Origin: Streptococcaceae bacterium AF54-32pH5A
GTDB taxonomy: Bacteria; Bacillota; Bacilli; Lactobacillales; Streptococcaceae
Assembly: GCA_027682205.1 (NCBI GenBank)
Contig: JAQDAD010000002.1
Coordinates: 19,953 to 83,952 of the forward strand
Direction of reading: 5' to 3'
Length of the DNA stretch: 64,000 nucleotides
In this document: positions 10,491 through 20,010 of the stretch, piece after piece
Position numbering within the stretch: position 1 is the first letter of the stretch
Layout: each line of letters begins with the position of its first letter
The notes under the pieces: model-generated
What the model was told of the DNA's origin: nothing
The model's input: the letters and a program-made list of their open reading frames with translations, nothing else
The model's database searches: none
Program-made: the position numbers and the translations under genes

Positions 10491-10523
10491 AAAAAGAACT
10501 CCTGAATTTCAGGAGTTCTTTTT
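10491..10523. terminator. Bidirectional terminator between convergent guaB and recF
   Basis: A 15-bp perfect stem (AAAAAGAACTCCTGA and its complement) with a 3-nt loop has A and T runs on both sides. Confidence 0.93.
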
Positions 10524-10542
10524 GTTTACAAAGGTGTCAATT

Positions 10543-11634
10543 TTAATTTACAGATATTTTGCCGTTTTGGATATTGAAAATACTAAGATTTTCTGGCAAG
10601 TTTTGCAAATGGTCTAAACTTGTTGTTGTGATGAAGGTTTGGATAGATTGTGAAATAGTTTCTAGTAATTTTAATTGTCGTGTATTGTCAAGTTCGCTCA
10701 TAACATCGTCAAGCAAGAGTATTGGAGACTCGTTAGTAATGTTTTCCATTAGTTCAATCTCTGCTAGTTTGATAGAAAGTACAAGACTACGATGTTGCCC
10801 TTGACTTCCAAAACTAGCATCCATACCATTGATATAGAAAGCAATGTCATCTCGATGAGGGCCAACACCAGTATTCTTTTTAAATAAATCTCTTGCTCTA
10901 CTTTTCTCTAAAGCTATTTTAAAAGAATCCATTAATGCTTCTTCATTAGTGAAGTTGACAGTTGATTGATAAGATATTGACAACTTTTCTGATTGATTTG
11001 AAATTTCTAAGTGTTTTTTTTGACCAAATTTCTCTAAGTCTTTAATGAATTTTATCCGATGTTTTATGACGCGACAACCGTACTCTACTAATTGATCATC
11101 CAAGACTGACAGAAATGTTTCGTCAATCTTTTGACTGGATTTTAGGTAAGTATTTCTTTGTTTGAGTATATGGTTATAGTTTGACAAGTCTGACAAGTAG
11201 ATTGGTTTAATTTGTCCCAGTTCGATATCTATAAACTTTCGACGAACGGAGGGTGCTCCTTTAATTAACTGGAGATCCTCAGGTGCGAAGAGAACCACAT
11301 TCATATGTCCGATGTAGTCAGAGAGGCGAGCTTGTTTTAAGTGATTGACTTTGGTCACACGCCCTTTTGGTGTTAAATCAATTTCTAGAGGGATAGAGCC
11401 TGTTTTTTTCTGTAGCAAGCCAGAAAGATGGAGTTGTTCTTCATCAAAATGAATGAGATTTTTATCTGTCCGAGTACGATGACTACGCGTTAAGGCCAAG
11501 AAATAGATTGCTTCTAGAATATTGGTCTTTCCTTGTGCATTTTGACCTAAAAAGACGTTTAATTTTGGATTAAAATCAATTTTCGTCTCTTTATAGTTGC
11601 GAAAGGTTTTTATTGTTAAATGTTGGAGCCACAT
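10543..11634 (-). CDS. recF: DNA replication and repair protein RecF
   Basis: RecF is an SMC-like ATPase that helps load RecA at gaps through RecFOR. The 363-aa protein has Walker [10 protein letters not shown] (30-38), a C-terminal signature near FGSQGQHRS and Walker [13 protein letters not shown]. It is the second gene of a two-gene unit with the S4-domain gene: only 2 nt separate the yaaA stop from the recF ATG, suggesting translational coupling. In many Firmicutes both genes sit beside dnaA-dnaN; here they have moved away from dnaA. Confidence 0.97.
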   Translation of the reverse strand: MWLQHLTIKTFRNYKETKIDFNPKLNVFLGQNAQGKTNILEAIYFLALTRSHRTRTDKNLIHFDEEQLHLSGLLQKKTGSIPLEIDLTPKGRVTKVNHLKQARLSDYIGHMNVVLFAPEDLQLIKGAPSVRRKFIDIELGQIKPIYLSDLSNYNHILKQRNTYLKSSQKIDETFLSVLDDQLVEYGCRVIKHRIKFIKDLEKFGQKKHLEISNQSEKLSISYQSTVNFTNEEALMDSFKIALEKSRARDLFKKNTGVGPHRDDIAFYINGMDASFGSQGQHRSLVLSIKLAEIELMENITNESPILLLDDVMSELDNTRQLKLLETISQSIQTFITTTSLDHLQNLPENLSIFNIQNGKISVN

Positions 11635-11636
11635 GA

Positions 11637-12005
11637 TTATCTTCCTGGAAAACGTGGAGCTTGTTTGGTTTTAGGTGATAAAGTAGTTTTTTGTTTTTCT
11701 TTCTTTACACCCTTATTCATCTCTTTGACAAGTTTAGCAATCCGCTCTTTTTCAATCTTATCTGTTTGGTATTCTTCTTGCTCTTTTAAACTTGGTTGTG
11801 TCAAGGTGATGTCAATCTTTAAATCAGGGATGTCAATTTCATCTCCAATACGGATTTTTTTTCCACGTCTAGTTTCTAATTCACCATTAAAGTAAACTTG
11901 ATGTTCCATCAAAAAGGATTTAATAGCACCACCGCTTTGTATAATTCCAAGCTCTTTTAGAAGGGCTTGGAGTGTAATAAATTCTTCAAATAATTTGTAT
12001 TCCAT
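11637..12005 (-). CDS. yaaA: S4-domain RNA-binding protein YaaA/RlbA
   Basis: The 122-aa protein has an S4-like RNA-binding fold in its first 75 residues ([13 protein letters not shown] and the GGAIKSFL region) and a charged Lys-rich tail ending in RFPGR. The family is usually found just upstream of recF, as here. RNA binding, probably ribosome related, is inferred from the fold. The start is supported by GAGGTAA just upstream of the ATG. Confidence 0.9.
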   Translation of the reverse strand: MEYKLFEEFITLQALLKELGIIQSGGAIKSFLMEHQVYFNGELETRRGKKIRIGDEIDIPDLKIDITLTQPSLKEQEEYQTDKIEKERIAKLVKEMNKGVKKEKQKTTLSPKTKQAPRFPGR

Positions 12006-12025
12006 AATTTACCTCAATCTAAGGT

Positions 12026-12034
12026 ATTATACCA
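12026..12034 (-). promoter_or_regulatory. Extended -10 promoter of yaaA-recF
   Basis: On the minus strand TGG-TATAAT lies about 20 bp before the yaaA start. No clear -35 is visible, consistent with an extended -10 promoter. Confidence 0.6.
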
Positions 12035-12130
12035 TATTTCTTAGAATTAAGTGAGCAAAATTACTGAAAATGAAAACGATTTTACTCTTTAAAGCTATAA
12101 AGAGAACAAGAAAAATTTTGATTTTCGTGG

Positions 12131-12157
12131 TATAATAGAACTCTATATGTAAGGAGG
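12131..12157 (+). promoter_or_regulatory. Extended -10 promoter and strong RBS of the M16 pair
   Basis: TGG-TATAAT (-10 at 12131-12136) is followed by AAGGAGG at 12151-12157, 6 nt before the ATG. Confidence 0.65.
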
Positions 12158-12163
12158 TAAGGT

Positions 12164-13414
12164 ATGGAGTTAGTGCCTGGTATTTCAGCACATTTTGTTC
12201 AATCCAAAAAGTTTAAAACAAATAAAATCACTATTCGTTTTACTGCTCCCTTATCTCTTGAGACAGTAGCAGGACGCATGTTAAGTGCGAGTATGTTGGA
12301 GACGGCAAATCAAGCTTACCCAACATCACAAGCATTTCGTAGATATTTAGCAAGTTTGTATGGAACAGATATTTCTACGAGTGCTTATCGTAGGGGACAG
12401 GCACATGTTCTTGACTTAACATTTACCTATGTGCGGGATGAGTTTTTGAGTAAAAAAAATTTCTTGACTTCTCAAATTTTGGAATTGGTGAAACAGACTT
12501 TATTTGCTCCCTTAGTTCAAGATGGTGCTTTTGAGCCAACCTTGTTTGAAATTGAAAAAAAACAATTATTGGCTAGCTTAGCTACTGATATGGATGATTC
12601 ATTTTATTTTGCTCATAAGGAGTTGGATAGCTTGTTCTTCCATGATGAACGTCTTAAATTGAGATACAGTGATTTACGAAATCGTATTTCAAATGAGTCC
12701 CCAGAAAATAGCTACACTTGTTTTCAAGATGCTCTGAAAAATGATCGAATTGATTTCTTTTTCTTGGGTGATTTTAATGAAGTAGAAGTGAAGGAGTGGT
12801 TGAGGTCATTCTCCTTTACTGGGCGTCAAATTGATGTCAAGCCTCAGTACCAACAACCATATTCAAATGTCCTTCGGGAAGGAATGGTTCGTAAGAATGT
12901 GAGCCAATCTGTTTTGGAATTGGCTTACCATTGTTCTACGAGCTATGGGGACAAGCATCATTTGGCCATGGTAGTAATGAATGGTCTATTAGGTGGTTTT
13001 GCTCACTCTAAGCTTTTTACAAATGTTCGGGAAAATGCTGGTCTAGCCTACACTATCTCCAGTCAATTAGATTTGTTTAGTGGTCAATTGAGGATGTATG
13101 CTGGCATTGATCGGGGAAATCGCAATCAAGCCAGAAAATTGATGAATCATCAATTACTTGAACTAAAAAAAGGTAATTTTACAGATTTGGAGATTGAACA
13201 GACCAAGGAGATGATTCGCAGAACCTTGCTGCTTGCGCAAGATAGTCAAACCTCACTAATCGAGCGAGTTTATTTGAATAGTCTGTTAGGGAAATCTACA
13301 TCAGATTTTGACAGTTGGGTTGAAAAATTAAACCAAGTTGACAAAGAAGCTATCTGCAAAGCAGCAAATAGTGTTCGATTACAAGCGATATACTTTATGG
13401 AAGGAATAGAATGA
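12164..13414 (+). CDS. M16-family peptidase homologue, non-catalytic partner (YmfF-like)
   Basis: The 416-aa protein has the fold and length of an M16 (insulinase/pitrilysin) subunit, but the zinc motif HxxEH is absent from the N-terminal region where it should be. The C-terminal half keeps the M16 pattern around the GGFAHSKLFTNVRENAGLAY region. It overlaps the next M16 gene by 4 nt. Such active/inactive pairs form heterodimers in other bacteria, which I infer here. The substrate is unknown. Confidence 0.85.
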   Translation: MELVPGISAHFVQSKKFKTNKITIRFTAPLSLETVAGRMLSASMLETANQAYPTSQAFRRYLASLYGTDISTSAYRRGQAHVLDLTFTYVRDEFLSKKNFLTSQILELVKQTLFAPLVQDGAFEPTLFEIEKKQLLASLATDMDDSFYFAHKELDSLFFHDERLKLRYSDLRNRISNESPENSYTCFQDALKNDRIDFFFLGDFNEVEVKEWLRSFSFTGRQIDVKPQYQQPYSNVLREGMVRKNVSQSVLELAYHCSTSYGDKHHLAMVVMNGLLGGFAHSKLFTNVRENAGLAYTISSQLDLFSGQLRMYAGIDRGNRNQARKLMNHQLLELKKGNFTDLEIEQTKEMIRRTLLLAQDSQTSLIERVYLNSLLGKSTSDFDSWVEKLNQVDKEAICKAANSVRLQAIYFMEGIE

Positions 13415-14694
13415 CATCAGTTATCTTTGAAGAAAAATACTATCCTGCTGTAAAGGAGACGGTTTATCAGACTCGTCTATCAAATGGATTGACAGTGTCT
13501 CTCCTTCCTAAGAAACAATTTAATGAAGTTTACGGAGTTGTAACAGTTCGATTTGGATCAGTAGACACATGCTTTACACTATCTGAAAAAGGTTTACAGT
13601 CTTATCCAGCTGGAATTGCACATTTTCTTGAACATAAACTGTTTGAGAGAGAAAATGCTGAAGATATTATGGAGTCTTTTACACGCTTGGGAGCTGATAG
13701 CAATGCTTTTACAAGTTTTACAAAGACGAGTTATTTGTTTTCAACAATAGATCATTTATCAGAAAATTTGGATTTGCTTGAAGAATTAGTAACAGTTGCG
13801 CATTTTACAGAAGAGTCAGTTGAGAGAGAGCGGGAGATTATCCAACAGGAACGTGAGATGTACCAAGACGATCCAGATTCGCGTCTGTTTTTTGCAACCT
13901 TAGCAAATCTTTATCCCAATACTCCTCTGGCAACCGATATTGTTGGAAGTGAAAAATCAATTAACAATATTCAGCTAAATGACTTAAAATATAACTTTAC
14001 AGCCTTTTACAAACCTGTCAATATGTCTTTGTTTTTAGTTGGAAATTTTGATGTAGATACGGTTGAGAAGTATTTTTCGCAAAAGAAACTTGGAAACTTG
14101 GAAGAAATGCTAGTAAGGAAGGAGAAGCTTACTTTACAAGCTGTCAAAGAAACAGATAGCCTTCGGATGGAAATTTCTTCACCAAAGCTTGCTGTTGGAA
14201 TTAGGGGAGCAGGTGAGGTGGCAGAAGAAGATTGCTACCGTTATAATGTTTTGCTAAAATTACTGTTTACGATGATGTTTGGTTGGACTTCTGAGCGATT
14301 TCAAAAGTTATATGAGACAGGGAAGTTGGATGCCTCGCTGTCCTTAGAGGTGGAAGTGAATAGCCGCTTTCATTTTGTAATGTTGACGATGGATACGAAA
14401 GAACCTGTTTCGTTGTCACATCAATTTCGAAAGGCTATTCTCAACTTTACGAAAGATTCAGATCTTACAGAGGAACATCTGGATCTTGTTAAGAGTGAGA
14501 TGTTTGGGGAATTTTTCAGTAGTATGAACTCCTTGGAATTTATTACAACACAATACGATCCTATGGATCACGGAGAAACAATTTTTGATTTTCCGAAAAT
14601 TTTACAGGAAATTACTTTGGAAGATGTTCTTGAAGCTGGACATCGTTTGATTGATAATGGTGATCTAGTTGATTTTACAATCTTTCCTGCTTAA
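13411..14694 (+). CDS. M16-family zinc peptidase, catalytic subunit (YmfH-like)
   Basis: This 427-aa M16 metallopeptidase has the inverted zinc motif HFLEH at residues 71-75 and a downstream acidic helix (EREREIIQQERE) that supplies the third ligand. There is no signal peptide, so it is cytoplasmic. The ATGA overlap with the upstream inactive homologue implies a fixed 1:1 complex. The M16-pair, rodZ, pgsA order is one I recall from other Firmicutes. Confidence 0.9.
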   Translation: MTSVIFEEKYYPAVKETVYQTRLSNGLTVSLLPKKQFNEVYGVVTVRFGSVDTCFTLSEKGLQSYPAGIAHFLEHKLFERENAEDIMESFTRLGADSNAFTSFTKTSYLFSTIDHLSENLDLLEELVTVAHFTEESVEREREIIQQEREMYQDDPDSRLFFATLANLYPNTPLATDIVGSEKSINNIQLNDLKYNFTAFYKPVNMSLFLVGNFDVDTVEKYFSQKKLGNLEEMLVRKEKLTLQAVKETDSLRMEISSPKLAVGIRGAGEVAEEDCYRYNVLLKLLFTMMFGWTSERFQKLYETGKLDASLSLEVEVNSRFHFVMLTMDTKEPVSLSHQFRKAILNFTKDSDLTEEHLDLVKSEMFGEFFSSMNSLEFITTQYDPMDHGETIFDFPKILQEITLEDVLEAGHRLIDNGDLVDFTIFPA

Positions 14695-14729
14695 AAGATG
14701 ACTAATACTAGAAAGAAGGAATAGTACGT

Positions 14730-15554
14730 ATGAGAAAAAAAACAATTGGTGAGGTTCTGCGTTTAGCTAGAATTAACCAAGGATTGAGTTTAGAAGAATT
14801 GCAGGAAAAAACGGATATTCAGATGAATTTATTAGAGGCTATGGAGGCTGATGATTTTGATCGCCTTCCTAGTCCATTTTATGCTCGTTCTTTTTTAAGA
14901 AAATATGCCTGGGCGGTTGAATTGGACGAGCGAATCATTTTGGATGCCTATGATTCGGGAAGCATGATTACCTATGAAGAGGTAGATGTTGATGAAGAGG
15001 ACTTGTCTGGTCGTAGACGGTCAAATAAGAAAAAAACGTCTTATCTCCCTCTGTTTTACTTCGTTCTGTTTGCTTTGTCGATTTTAATTTTTGTGACCTA
15101 TTATGTTTGGAATTATATCCAGACTCAACCAACGCGTCCTTCTTCAGCTAATTATAGTGTTGTGAACTCAACTAGTTCAACAACCTCGTCTAGTTCATCT
15201 TCTAGCAGTCAGACATCAAGCTCATCTTCTACTGCTGAATCAACTATTACCGTTTCAGGTGAAGGGAACCGCATTGAAGCTCGCTATAAAACGAGTAAGG
15301 AAACAGCTACGGTTCAGCTAACAGTTTCAGATGCAACTAGCTGGGTTAGTGTTTCAGGAAGTGACCTCGAAGGTGGTGTGACCTTGTCATCAGACAATAA
15401 AAACGCAAAAACAACAGTTTCGACGAAAGAACCTGTGACGATTACTTTGGGTGTAGTGAAGGGAGTTACTTTAACTGTGGATAATCAAACAATCGATACC
15501 TCGAAGCTGACAACTCAGACTGGAACTGTGACACTTACATTTACTACAGATTAA
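14730..15554 (+). CDS. rodZ: RodZ-like cytoskeletal protein
   Basis: The 274-aa protein has an N-terminal Xre-type helix-turn-helix (about 5-70), a single membrane helix (about 106-128), a Ser/Thr-rich extracellular linker (about 140-172) and a C-terminal beta domain of the DUF4115 type. This is the RodZ layout; RodZ links the elongation machinery to the membrane and to peptidoglycan. It sits a few kilobases from mreC and mreD. The start has AAGGA in front. Confidence 0.88.
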   Translation: MRKKTIGEVLRLARINQGLSLEELQEKTDIQMNLLEAMEADDFDRLPSPFYARSFLRKYAWAVELDERIILDAYDSGSMITYEEVDVDEEDLSGRRRSNKKKTSYLPLFYFVLFALSILIFVTYYVWNYIQTQPTRPSSANYSVVNSTSSTTSSSSSSSSQTSSSSSTAESTITVSGEGNRIEARYKTSKETATVQLTVSDATSWVSVSGSDLEGGVTLSSDNKNAKTTVSTKEPVTITLGVVKGVTLTVDNQTIDTSKLTTQTGTVTLTFTTD

Positions 15555-15564
15555 GGAAAAATCA

Positions 15565-16110
15565 ATGAAAAAAGAACAAATTCCTAATGTATTAACAATT
15601 GGTAGAATTCTCTTTATACCTCTCTTTATTCTTATTTTGACTTTGGGTCATTCACAAGGCAGTCACATGCTGGCAGCGATTATCTTTGCAGTTGCTAGTG
15701 TAACGGATTATCTTGATGGCTACCTTGCTCGTAAATGGAATGTGGTTAGCAACTTTGGGAAGTTTGCGGATCCAATGGCGGATAAGTTGTTGGTTATGTC
15801 AGCTTTTATCATGTTGATTGAGTTGGGTATGGCTCCAGCTTGGGTTGTTGCTATTATCATCTGTCGTGAACTCGCTGTGACAGGCCTACGTCTGTTGCTC
15901 GTTGAGACGGGTGGAACGGTTCTGGCGGCAGCAATGCCTGGGAAAATCAAGACCTTCAGTCAAATGTTTGCGATTATCTTTTTGCTCTTACATTGGAATT
16001 TAATTGGGCAACTGCTGCTTTATACAGCTTTGTTTTTCACTATCTACTCTGGTTATGATTATTTTAAGGGTAGCGCTCATGTATTCAAAGGAACATTTGG
16101 TTCGAAATGA
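15565..16110 (+). CDS. pgsA: CDP-diacylglycerol--glycerol-3-phosphate 3-phosphatidyltransferase
   Basis: It makes phosphatidylglycerol phosphate, the precursor of phosphatidylglycerol and of lipoteichoic acid anchors. The 181-aa membrane protein has the CDP-alcohol phosphotransferase motif DG-x2-AR-x8-G-x3-D-x3-D (DYLDGYLARKW through FADPMADK, about residues 48-75) and four to six membrane helices. It overlaps the start of ecfA1 by 4 nt. Confidence 0.96.
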   Translation: MKKEQIPNVLTIGRILFIPLFILILTLGHSQGSHMLAAIIFAVASVTDYLDGYLARKWNVVSNFGKFADPMADKLLVMSAFIMLIELGMAPAWVVAIIICRELAVTGLRLLLVETGGTVLAAAMPGKIKTFSQMFAIIFLLLHWNLIGQLLLYTALFFTIYSGYDYFKGSAHVFKGTFGSK

Positions 16111-16934
16111 AATCGATTATTGAAGTAAAAAATCTGTCTTTTCGTTATAAGGAAGACCAAGATCATTATGATGTTAATAATGTCTCGTTTCACGTGAAAC
16201 GTGGGGAGTGGCTCTCAATTGTAGGTCATAATGGGAGTGGAAAGTCAACAACTATTCGTTTGATTGATGGTTTGCTTGAAGCAGAGTCTGGAGAAATCTG
16301 GATAGATGACCAACTGCTGTCTTCTGAGAATGTTTGGGACTTGCGTCGACAAATTGGTATGGTTTTTCAAAATCCAGATAATCAATTTGTGGGGGCAACT
16401 GTTGAAGATGATGTTGCTTTTGGCCTAGAAAACCAGGGACTTCATCGTGAAGAAATGAAGAAGAGAGTAGCTGAATCCTTGGAGTTAGTGGGTATGCTGG
16501 ACTTTAAGAAGAGAGAACCAGCTCGCTTATCTGGTGGACAAAAACAACGGGTGGCTATCGCAGGAGTTGTTGCTCTGAGACCTGCTATTTTAATTCTTGA
16601 CGAGGCTACAAGTATGTTGGATCCCGAGGGGCGTAGAGAGTTGATTCAGACAGTTCAAGAGATTCGAAAAGACTATCAGATGACAGTCGTCTCCATTACA
16701 CATGACTTGGAAGAAGTTGCGATGAGTGACCGTGTCTTGGTCATGAAAAAAGGCCAAGTGGAGTCAACCAGCAGTCCAAGAGAACTTTTTTCTCGGGATG
16801 ACCTTGACCATATAGGGTTAGATGATCCATTTACGAATCAATTGAGAGAATCTTTGAGAGAGACTGGCTATCAGTTGCCAGATGGCTATTTGACAGAAGG
16901 AGAGCTAGAGGATAAGTTATGGGAATTACTCTAG
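16107..16934 (+). CDS. ecfA1: ECF transporter ATPase EcfA1
   Basis: This is one of two ATPases powering the shared energy-coupling module that serves several vitamin-specific S components. The 275-aa protein has Walker [10 protein letters not shown], a Q-loop, signature LSGGQKQR and Walker [12 protein letters not shown]. It overlaps pgsA by 4 nt and ecfA2 by 16 nt. A parS core palindrome lies in its frame at 16187-16200, where the codons read F-H-V-K. No S component is encoded next to the module, as expected for a group II ECF system. Confidence 0.96.
   Translation: MKSIIEVKNLSFRYKEDQDHYDVNNVSFHVKRGEWLSIVGHNGSGKSTTIRLIDGLLEAESGEIWIDDQLLSSENVWDLRRQIGMVFQNPDNQFVGATVEDDVAFGLENQGLHREEMKKRVAESLELVGMLDFKKREPARLSGGQKQRVAIAGVVALRPAILILDEATSMLDPEGRRELIQTVQEIRKDYQMTVVSITHDLEEVAMSDRVLVMKKGQVESTSSPRELFSRDDLDHIGLDDPFTNQLRESLRETGYQLPDGYLTEGELEDKLWELL
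16186..16201. other. parS-like site (ParB binding) inside ecfA1
   Basis: CGTTTCACGTGAAACG is a perfect 16-bp palindrome containing the full 14-bp parS core (16187-16200). It is the second such site in the window, 11.2 kb from the first. Confidence 0.87.
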
Positions 16935-17758
16935 AAAATGTGAGCTTTACCTATCAAGAGGGAAGTCCCCTATCTTCATCAGCCTTGACTGATGTTTCCT
17001 TGACGATTGAGGATGGCTCCTATACAGCTTTGATAGGACATACAGGTAGTGGAAAATCAACGATTTTACAGCTTTTAAATGGCCTATTGGTTCCAAGTAA
17101 GGGGTCTGTTCGAGTTTTCGATACCGTCATTACTCCTACATCAACAAATAAAGAAATTCGACAGATTCGAAAGCAAGTCGGTCTAGTGTTTCAATTTGCT
17201 GAAAATCAGATTTTCGAAGAGACTGTTTTGAAAGATGTTGCGTTTGGACCGCAAAATTTTGGAGTTTCTGAGGAGGAAGCCAAGAAAATTGCGCGTGAAA
17301 AGTTAGCCTTGGTGGGCATTGATGAGTCTCTCTTTGAACGAAGTCCATTTGAACTTTCGGGTGGTCAGATGAGACGTGTGGCTATAGCAGGTATGCTAGC
17401 TATGGAGCCAACGGTCTTAGTTTTGGATGAGCCAACAGCGGGGCTAGATCCTTTGGGCAGAAAAGAATTGATGACCCTGTTTAAAAAACTTCACCTTTCT
17501 GGAATGACAATCGTTCTGGTAACGCATTTGATGGATGACGTAGCTGAGTATGCTGATCAGGTTTACGTTATGGAAAAGGGATGTTTGATCAAAAGCGGTA
17601 AACCGAGCGAAGTTTTCCAAGATGTAACCTCTATGGAAAATGTGCAGTTAGGTGTGCCTAAAATCACAGCCTTTTGTAAACGTTTGGCAGATAGAGGTGT
17701 AGCTTTTAACAAACTGCCAATCAAGATAGAGGAGTTTAAGGAGTCGCTAAATGGATAG
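16919..17758 (+). CDS. ecfA2: ECF transporter ATPase EcfA2
   Basis: The 279-aa second ATPase of the ECF module has Walker [10 protein letters not shown], signature LSGGQMRR and Walker [12 protein letters not shown]. The C-terminal extension (about 220-279) is typical of EcfA proteins. It overlaps ecfA1 by 16 nt and ecfT by 8 nt, so the three subunits are translationally linked. Confidence 0.96.
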   Translation: MGITLENVSFTYQEGSPLSSSALTDVSLTIEDGSYTALIGHTGSGKSTILQLLNGLLVPSKGSVRVFDTVITPTSTNKEIRQIRKQVGLVFQFAENQIFEETVLKDVAFGPQNFGVSEEEAKKIAREKLALVGIDESLFERSPFELSGGQMRRVAIAGMLAMEPTVLVLDEPTAGLDPLGRKELMTLFKKLHLSGMTIVLVTHLMDDVAEYADQVYVMEKGCLIKSGKPSEVFQDVTSMENVQLGVPKITAFCKRLADRGVAFNKLPIKIEEFKESLNG

Positions 17759-18545
17759 TATGATTTTAGGGCGATATATACCAGGAGATTCCATCATTCA
17801 TCGCTTGGATCCCCGTAGTAAATTGCTCGCTATGATCCTGTTGATTTTGATTGTATTTTGGGCTAATAATCCCCTCGCCAATCTCATTCTTTTTGTAGCA
17901 ACAGGTATATTTATCGCTTTGTCGGGCGTTTCCCTCTCATTTTTTGTTCAGGGATTGAAATCCATGTTCTTCTTGATTGCTTTTACGACTCTATTTCAAC
18001 TCTTTTTCATTTCAAGTGGAAATGTTTTGTTTGAGTTTTCTTTTATAAGAATAACGGATTATGCTTTGCAACAAGCTGGGATTATTTTCTGTCGTTTTGT
18101 GTTGATTATTTTCTTTTCAACCTTGCTAACGTTAACGACCATGCCTTTGAGTTTGGCAGCTGCAGTTGAATCTCTTTTAGCGCCTCTGAAACGTTTGAAA
18201 GTTCCCGTTCATGAAATTGGTCTCATGTTATCAATGAGTTTGCGTTTTGTTCCAACCTTGATGGATGACACAACGCGGATTATGAATGCTCAAAAAGCCC
18301 GTGGAGTTGACTTTGGCGAAGGCAGTATCGTTCAAAAAGTAAAGGCTATGATTCCGATTTTAATTCCTCTTTTTGCGACGAGCTTAAAGCGTGCAGATTC
18401 ATTGGCTATAGCCATGGAAGCGCGTGGTTATCAGGGAGGAAAGGGTAGAAGCCAGTATAGACAGTTGAGATGGAGTCAAAAGGATACGTTGGCGATTCTT
18501 GTGATTCTGGTGCTGGGATGTCTCTTGTTTTTCTTAAAATCTTAG
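17751..18545 (+). CDS. ecfT: ECF transporter membrane coupling protein EcfT
   Basis: The 264-aa membrane protein has about five to six helices and the two conserved Ala-Arg-Gly coupling motifs ([10 protein letters not shown] and [10 protein letters not shown]) that contact EcfA1/EcfA2. It completes the ECF energising module for vitamin uptake. Confidence 0.95.
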   Translation: MDSMILGRYIPGDSIIHRLDPRSKLLAMILLILIVFWANNPLANLILFVATGIFIALSGVSLSFFVQGLKSMFFLIAFTTLFQLFFISSGNVLFEFSFIRITDYALQQAGIIFCRFVLIIFFSTLLTLTTMPLSLAAAVESLLAPLKRLKVPVHEIGLMLSMSLRFVPTLMDDTTRIMNAQKARGVDFGEGSIVQKVKAMIPILIPLFATSLKRADSLAIAMEARGYQGGKGRSQYRQLRWSQKDTLAILVILVLGCLLFFLKS

Positions 18546-18604
18546 TGGATTTGTAAGATTGATAAAAAATCACAGTAGTAGATCTTTAGTAAAAAGGTAG
18601 GAAT

Positions 18605-19420
18605 ATGAACCGTTTTAAAAAATCAAAATATCTAATCATCGTTTTTGTCACAGTTCTGGCAGTTTCCGTACTATTAGTGACAACTTATTCAAGTGCTATT
18701 GTGACGAAACTAGGAGATGGAATCTCCTTAGTGGATAGAATTGTTCAAAAACCTTTTCAGTGGTTTGACGCTTTCAAATCGGATTTGGGTCATTTGACGC
18801 AGACTTACAATGAAAATGAGAGTCTAAAGAAACAGCTTTATCAACTAGAGGTGGAGTCTAATCAATCAGAAAGTTTAAAAACTGAAAATGAACAACTACG
18901 TCAGTTGTTGGATATGAAGTCAAAATTGCAGGCTACAAAAACCATAGCAGCCGATGTGATTATGCGGGCTCCAGTGTCTTGGAAGCAAGAGTTAACAATT
19001 GATGCGGGAAGTTCAAAAGGAGTTTCTGAAAACATGTTAGCCATTGCAAACGGTGGCTTGATTGGTAGTGTTTCAAAAGTAGAGGAGCATTCAACAACTG
19101 TCAACTTGTTGACAAACACTGAAAATTCCGACAAAATTTCCGTTAAAATCCTGCATGGTTCTACTGAAATTTACGGAATCATCGTTGGTTATGACAAGGA
19201 AACCGAATTGCTTAAAATTAGTCAATTAAATAGTAACAGCGACATTAGTGCGGGAGACAAGGTGACTACAGGGGGGCTTGGAAACTTTAATGTTAAGGAT
19301 ATTCCTGTTGGAGAGGTTGTTTCTACAACACACAGCAGTGATTATCTAACAAAGGAAGTAACTGTAAAGTTAAGTGCTGACACCAAAAATCTTCATGTGG
19401 TAGAGTTAGTGGGGAATTAG
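18605..19420 (+). CDS. mreC: Rod shape-determining protein MreC
   Basis: The 271-aa bitopic protein has an N-terminal membrane helix (about 9-30), a coiled coil (about 65-105) and a beta-rich MreC domain. In streptococci, which lack MreB, MreC and MreD guide peripheral peptidoglycan synthesis. The start is supported by TAGGA. mreD follows after 2 nt. Confidence 0.95.
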   Translation: MNRFKKSKYLIIVFVTVLAVSVLLVTTYSSAIVTKLGDGISLVDRIVQKPFQWFDAFKSDLGHLTQTYNENESLKKQLYQLEVESNQSESLKTENEQLRQLLDMKSKLQATKTIAADVIMRAPVSWKQELTIDAGSSKGVSENMLAIANGGLIGSVSKVEEHSTTVNLLTNTENSDKISVKILHGSTEIYGIIVGYDKETELLKISQLNSNSDISAGDKVTTGGLGNFNVKDIPVGEVVSTTHSSDYLTKEVTVKLSADTKNLHVVELVGN

Positions 19421-19422
19421 CA

Positions 19423-19917
19423 ATGAGACTGTTAAAACAAGTTGGTATTTTCTTTTTACTCCCTGTTGTTGTTCTAATTGATGCTCATATTGGTCAATTT
19501 GTGGGATCTTTCTTCCCCCACTTTCATTTAGCCAGTCATTTTCTATTTGTGTTTCTCTTATTTGAGACAATCGAGGTGTCGGAGTATCTCTATCTAGCCT
19601 ATTGTTGTATAGTGGGTTTGGTTTACGATATTTATTTTTTCCACTTGATAGGAATTGCCACGCTTTTGTTTATCTTGATTGGTGCTTCGCTCCACAAGTT
19701 TAACAGCGTGATTTTGACAAATCGTTGGACAAGGATGTTGACCATTATTGTGATCAGTTTTCTGTTTGATATGGGGAGCTATCTTTTGGCTCTTGCGGTG
19801 GGACTGACTGTAGATTCCATGCCGGTATTCATCGTCTATAGCCTTGTCCCATCAATGATTCTGAACTTCTTATGGATTGTCATTTTTCAATTTATTTTTG
19901 AAAAAATTTATCTATAA
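19423..19917 (+). CDS. mreD: Rod shape-determining protein MreD
   Basis: The 164-aa polytopic protein has about five membrane helices, as in MreD. It is translationally coupled to mreC and is followed by the separately promoted pcsB gene. It acts with MreC in peripheral wall growth. Confidence 0.92.
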   Translation: MRLLKQVGIFFLLPVVVLIDAHIGQFVGSFFPHFHLASHFLFVFLLFETIEVSEYLYLAYCCIVGLVYDIYFFHLIGIATLLFILIGASLHKFNSVILTNRWTRMLTIIVISFLFDMGSYLLALAVGLTVDSMPVFIVYSLVPSMILNFLWIVIFQFIFEKIYL

Positions 19918-19931
19918 GAAAGAAATATAAA

Positions 19932-19975
19932 TGTAACAAAGGCGTAATATTTATTATGTCTTTTTTTGGTATACT
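19932..19975 (+). promoter_or_regulatory. WalR/VicR box and promoter of pcsB
   Basis: TGTAAC-AAAGG-CGTAAT (19932-19948) matches the WalR/VicR direct repeat TGTWAH-N5-TGTWAH except for one base. A -10 TATACT with TGG in front is at 19970-19975, and the box ends near the -35 position, as expected for activation. Control of pcsB by VicRK is established in pneumococcus. Confidence 0.85.
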
Positions 19976-20010
19976 AGTAATGTCTCAAATAGAAGGAGTA
20001 TCGACAGAAT

